A DNA stretch of 35,369 bases, taken from an uncultured Prevotellaceae bacterium. GTDB taxonomy: Bacteria; Bacteroidota; Bacteroidia; Bacteroidales; Bacteroidaceae. The position numbers and the translations under genes were made by a program. The notes beneath the pieces were generated by a model. It saw only the letters and a program-made list of their open reading frames with translations, made no database searches and had not been told where the DNA came from. The stretch lies in assembly GCA_902800595.1 (NCBI GenBank), contig CADCFA010000020.1, positions 4,033-39,401 on the forward strand, in the 5' to 3' direction. Numbering within the stretch: the first letter of the stretch is position 1; every line of letters begins with the position of its first letter. This document shows, one piece after another, positions 32,069 to 35,369 of this stretch.

Positions 32069-35000
32069 TTAGAAAGTTACGTTAATACCGAATGCATAGG
32101 TACGAGGCATTGGGTAACGGCCGGTGTCAAGACCAGTGTAGAGCACACTACCCTGACCGCACTCAGGATCACCATACTTGTTGTAACCAGAGATACATGC
32201 AAGGTTCTGGATAGAGAGATAGACACGTGCATTCTGGATGAGCAGCATCTGTGAGATGTTCTTCGGGAGTGTGTAGCCGATCTGGATGTTAGAGATCTTA
32301 AAGAAGTCGCCGTTCTTCACCCAAGCATCGCTGGCGCGCATGTTGTAGTTCTCGTCGAGAAGTGACAGGCGAGCCTCAGAACCATTAGGATTGGTGGGTG
32401 ACCATGCGTTGTTGGCTGCAGTCTCCAGAATGTTTGGTGATGTACCATCATCTGAACTGAACATGTTGGTCAGACGCATGGCTGAGTAAGAATAGATCTT
32501 CTGGCCGAATACACCATAAGTCTGCATGGTGAAGTCCCAGTTCTTATAGTTGGCACCGAGTGTCAGACCATAGTTCAGAGCGGGGAAGCCGTCACCAAGG
32601 ATGTCCATATCCAACTCGTTGAGGGTTCCGTTGCCATCGAGATCCTTGAAGATGTAGTCACCCATCTTGGCATTCTGGCCCTGTGCGATAGCTCTGGCAA
32701 GAGTTGCCTCGTCCTTGATGATACCTTCTACGCGATAGCCATAGAATGAACCTACAGCCTCACCTTCCTTACAGATAGAGTGGTTACCCCAGTGATAACC
32801 GTCGGCAGAACCTACAGCACCAGTGTTAGAACCGTCACCGGTACCCTGACCAGATGAGTCTGAGTTAGTGTTGTAGATAGGATCACCCATCTTCTTAACC
32901 TTGTTGGTCAGAGTAGAACCAGTCAGCGTAGCGTTGATAGACCAGTCCTTGTTGATGCGCTTGTTGTAGCCAACCATGAACTCAATACCCTTGTTCTGGA
33001 TCTCACCGTAGTTGGTGTAGATGCTTGCAAAACCTGATGAAGGACGGATGTTACGCCAGAGCAGCAGGTCCTTAGAAGTACGTACGAAGTAATCCAAACC
33101 GATTACGAGCTCGCTGCCGAAGAAGGCGGCGTCGATACCGATGTTAAACTGCTCGTTGGTCTCCCACTTCAGGTTTGTGTCCTTCAGCACAGAATAGAAA
33201 CCCTTTAATACGTCGGGGGTACCTGTACCCATACCGATAGGAGATAATGCATTATAATAAACGTACGCACCATCCTGGTTCAAACCAATGACAGACATAT
33301 CGGTAGCACCACCGGAGTTACCGGTCTGACCCCAACCGAAGCGGAGCTTCAGGTTGTCAATCCACTCAACGTTCTTCATGAACGGCTCCTCAGAGATACG
33401 CCAACCGGCGGCTACTGATGGGAAAGTACCCCACTTGTTACCCTGACCGAAGTTAGAAGAACCGTCGCGACGTACGGTAGCTGTCAACAGATAGCGGTCC
33501 ATCAGGCTGTAAGAAGCACGACCGAAGTAAGAGATACCACGGCTCTCAAGATTCAGACCACCATTGGCGTTACGCTTGGTAGGCTGAGTGGTCAGTCCAA
33601 GGTCACGAGCATCCTTAGAATCGTAGCCGATAGAAGAACCACCTACCCACTGACCATACCAGCGAGAAACCTCGTTACCGAGCATCACGGTCACATTGTG
33701 AATGTCATTGCTCCAGTTGTAGGTCAAAGTGTTCTGGATACGGAGAGTCTGGTTGTCGCTGTTACCCAGGTCGAAACGATAGTTATTATTCTCTGCAGGG
33801 TTGTAGTAAGCATCACCATTACCCTGTGTCACGTCGAGCCATACGCCGTTAACCTGGTTGTAGCGCTTGATGCCACCATAGAAGTTCTCGTTAGAGCTGG
33901 CATTGTAGTCATAAGAGATCTGGGTCTTCCACTCCAAACCCTTAACCGGCTTAATGGTCAGGTGAGCATTTGAGAGGGTACGGTTGCTGCGGTTGCGACC
34001 GTTCAGCTCCATCTGCTTAGCATACATGTTACCCAGGGTTGTTCCCCAGAAACCATCGTTGAAGTTCTTACCATTTGTCACGTCACCATAGGTTCCGTCG
34101 GGGTTCACCACGTTAGGAGAAACGTAAGTACCGGCGGGAACGCCTGCATAAGTAACGGTGTTGCTGGTGACGAAGTCCATAGAAGGACATGCGAAAGCGT
34201 AGTCACGCAGAGAAGACAGGTTACCGAAGTTACCTACGGATACGTTAGAACCGTGGTTGTCGGTATGTGTCCAAGACACCTCTGCACCGAAGGCAATATA
34301 CTTGTTGACCTCAGAGTTAACGGCTGCACGGGCAGTGATACGCTGGTACTCTGTGTTGACAACAACACCCTGGTTGCGCAGGAAACCTACAGAAGCATTG
34401 TACTGGGTCTTCTCATTACCGCCAGAAGCAGAGATGTTGTAGTTCTGACGCCATGCGGCACGCGTCATCTCATCCTGCCAGTCTGTATATTTACGCTTGC
34501 CGTCGTATTCCTCAGTCCAGATGGGGTTCCACATGAGAGCTCTACCTGTTGCGGGATCTACCTGACCGTCGTTGATACGGGCCTGGCGGAGGTTAGCGGC
34601 ATAGCGGTCTCCACTGCATACATCCAGCTTAGAACCGCGGGTCTGGATACCGAAGTCAGCTGTAATATTAATATTGGTCTTACCCTTTGAACCGTGCTTG
34701 GTGGTAATCATGATCACACCGTTAGCACCTGCAGAACCGTAGATAGCGGTTGCAGAGGCATCCTTCAACACGTCGATTGACTCGATATCGCTGGGGTTAA
34801 CGAAGCTGGCATCAGAACCAACCTGTACACCGTCAACTACATAGAGAGGAGAGGCGTTACCGTTAATGGTGGCGACACCACGGATACGAACCTGAGCCTT
34901 GGCGTCAGGAGAACCGTCCTGCATGGTTACGATCACACCAGGAGCAGCACCTTGCAGACCCTGTGCGATGTTCACAGGAGCGCGCTTCATCATGTCCTCG

Positions 35001-35369
35001 GTGTTGACTGATACAACAGAACCAGTAATGTCGCTCTTTTTCATTGTACCGTAACCTACGACTACGATGTCATTCAGCATCTGAGCGTCTTCCTTCAGAA
35101 CGACTGTAATGTCGCTTTTGCCAGCTACCTTTATTTTCTGAGTCACGTAGCCAACATAAGAAATCTCAAGAGTGGCGTTAGAGCCAGCCTCGATTGAGAA
35201 CTTACCGTCAAAGTCGGTAATAGAACCCTGCTGGGTACCTTGTACTTTCACAGTCGCACCGATAACCGGCTCGCCTGCTTCATCATTCACTGTTCCCTTT
35301 ACAACGTTCTGAGCCAGTGCTCCCATAGGGAACAAACAGAGCAGGAACAGAGTTACTAATGGCTTTTGC
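32069..35369 (-). CDS. SusC/RagA TonB-dependent receptor (5' end outside window)
   Basis: About 1100 residues are visible, ending in a beta-barrel signature (AFGINVTF). The frame stays open to the window edge, where a signal peptide end is read (LFLLCLFPMGALAQ), so only the first residues are missing; a start codon at 35335 would be a TTG inside the signal and is rejected. Mature order: carboxypeptidase-D-like domain (VKGTVNDEAGEPVIGATVKV), plug domain (VVVGYGTMKKSDITGSV, then IRGVATINGNASPLYVVDG) and a 22-strand-type barrel. It imports a ligand delivered by SusD using TonB energy. The promoter lies outside the window. Confidence 0.93.
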   Translation of the reverse strand, partial: QKPLVTLFLLCLFPMGALAQNVVKGTVNDEAGEPVIGATVKVQGTQQGSITDFDGKFSIEAGSNATLEISYVGYVTQKIKVAGKSDITVVLKEDAQMLNDIVVVGYGTMKKSDITGSVVSVNTEDMMKRAPVNIAQGLQGAAPGVIVTMQDGSPDAKAQVRIRGVATINGNASPLYVVDGVQVGSDASFVNPSDIESIDVLKDASATAIYGSAGANGVIMITTKHGSKGKTNINITADFGIQTRGSKLDVCSGDRYAANLRQARINDGQVDPATGRALMWNPIWTEEYDGKRKYTDWQDEMTRAAWRQNYNISASGGNEKTQYNASVGFLRNQGVVVNTEYQRITARAAVNSEVNKYIAFGAEVSWTHTDNHGSNVSVGNFGNLSSLRDYAFACPSMDFVTSNTVTYAGVPAGTYVSPNVVNPDGTYGDVTNGKNFNDGFWGTTLGNMYAKQMELNGRNRSNRTLSNAHLTIKPVKGLEWKTQISYDYNASSNENFYGGIKRYNQVNGVWLDVTQGNGDAYYNPAENNNYRFDLGNSDNQTLRIQNTLTYNWSNDIHNVTVMLGNEVSRWYGQWVGGSSIGYDSKDARDLGLTTQPTKRNANGGLNLESRGISYFGRASYSLMDRYLLTATVRRDGSSNFGQGNKWGTFPSVAAGWRISEEPFMKNVEWIDNLKLRFGWGQTGNSGGATDMSVIGLNQDGAYVYYNALSPIGMGTGTPDVLKGFYSVLKDTNLKWETNEQFNIGIDAAFFGSELVIGLDYFVRTSKDLLLWRNIRPSSGFASIYTNYGEIQNKGIEFMVGYNKRINKDWSINATLTGSTLTNKVKKMGDPIYNTNSDSSGQGTGDGSNTGAVGSADGYHWGNHSICKEGEAVGSFYGYRVEGIIKDEATLARAIAQGQNAKMGDYIFKDLDGNGTLNELDMDILGDGFPALNYGLTLGANYKNWDFTMQTYGVFGQKIYSYSAMRLTNMFSSDDGTSPNILETAANNAWSPTNPNGSEARLSLLDENYNMRASDAWVKNGDFFKISNIQIGYTLPKNISQMLLIQNARVYLSIQNLACISGYNKYGDPECGQGSVLYTGLDTGRYPMPRTYAFGINVTF

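Noticed and set aside
35333-35335. TTG as start codon of SusC
   Set aside because: The frame continues upstream through a normal hydrophobic signal peptide to the window edge, so the true start is outside.
32069-35369. SusC/SusD pair as part of a full polysaccharide utilisation locus
   Set aside because: No glycosidase, lyase, sulfatase or hybrid regulator gene lies downstream, and a terminator follows susD directly; the upstream side is not visible.

Overview
The window reads as chromosome of a Bacteroidota member, most likely a Bacteroidales/Prevotellaceae-type organism. Three things point there. Promoters fit the Bacteroidota pattern (TTTG or TTG, 19-22 bases, then TAnnTTTG) at many gene starts. 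The right end carries a SusC/SusD outer-membrane pair. Several families typical of the phylum are present: BT4734-type primase, DUF4491, a membrane-anchored AraC regulator, and SPII lipoproteins with a short ...TSC lipobox. Species cannot be named from the sequence alone.

Layout. (1) 1-4865: a phage-derived-looking accessory island on the + strand. It holds a tiny ORF unit, a cluster of TGCGATTGA repeats around a promoter, a small OB-fold-like protein, a Rha/KilAC antirepressor, a BT4734-type primase fused to a DUF3987 NTPase, an unknown protein and a phage-type muramidase-like protein. (2) 4866-9116: tandem hairpins, a large lipoprotein on the - strand with a possible leukocidin-like pore-forming region, a Kef-type antiporter that seems to lack one membrane segment, and a cupin lipoprotein. 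(3) 9187-17778: the most unusual part, six closely spaced + strand genes. They encode a VgrG-type spike with a long coiled coil inserted into its OB domain, a second beta-solenoid/coiled-coil protein, a degenerate relative of ribosome recycling factor, and a complete partner-switching trio (STAS antagonist, HATPase kinase, membrane-tethered PP2C phosphatase). (4) 17940-21327: thioesterase, membrane AraC regulator, PAP2 phosphatase with a probable outer-membrane barrel, and tRNA-Leu(CAA). (5) 21480-29831: mannose-1-phosphate guanylyltransferase, HIT protein, GreA, inner-membrane PAP2, NAD-dependent epimerase, DUF4491, RNase R, patatin and a HAD phosphatase. (6) 29868-35369: terminators and a SusD/SusC pair on the - strand; SusC is cut by the window edge.

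How it fits together. The third region looks like one transcription unit joining a contractile-injection-type spike to a signalling switch. No sheath, tube, baseplate, PAAR or ClpV gene lies in the window, so the spike is either an orphan that uses apparatus encoded elsewhere or part of a system not yet described. The RRF-like protein has kept the fold signature but lost the residues that contact rRNA, so it probably does something other than ribosome recycling.

Two sequence-level patterns recur. Six gene ends carry short A-rich or GTTA-rich tandem repeats that are copies of the gene's own stop-codon context. Separately, the convergent ends of the guanylyltransferase and HIT genes form a perfect 34-bp palindrome that gives both proteins the same C-terminal residues. 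All calls come from reading the sequence by eye; no database search was run.
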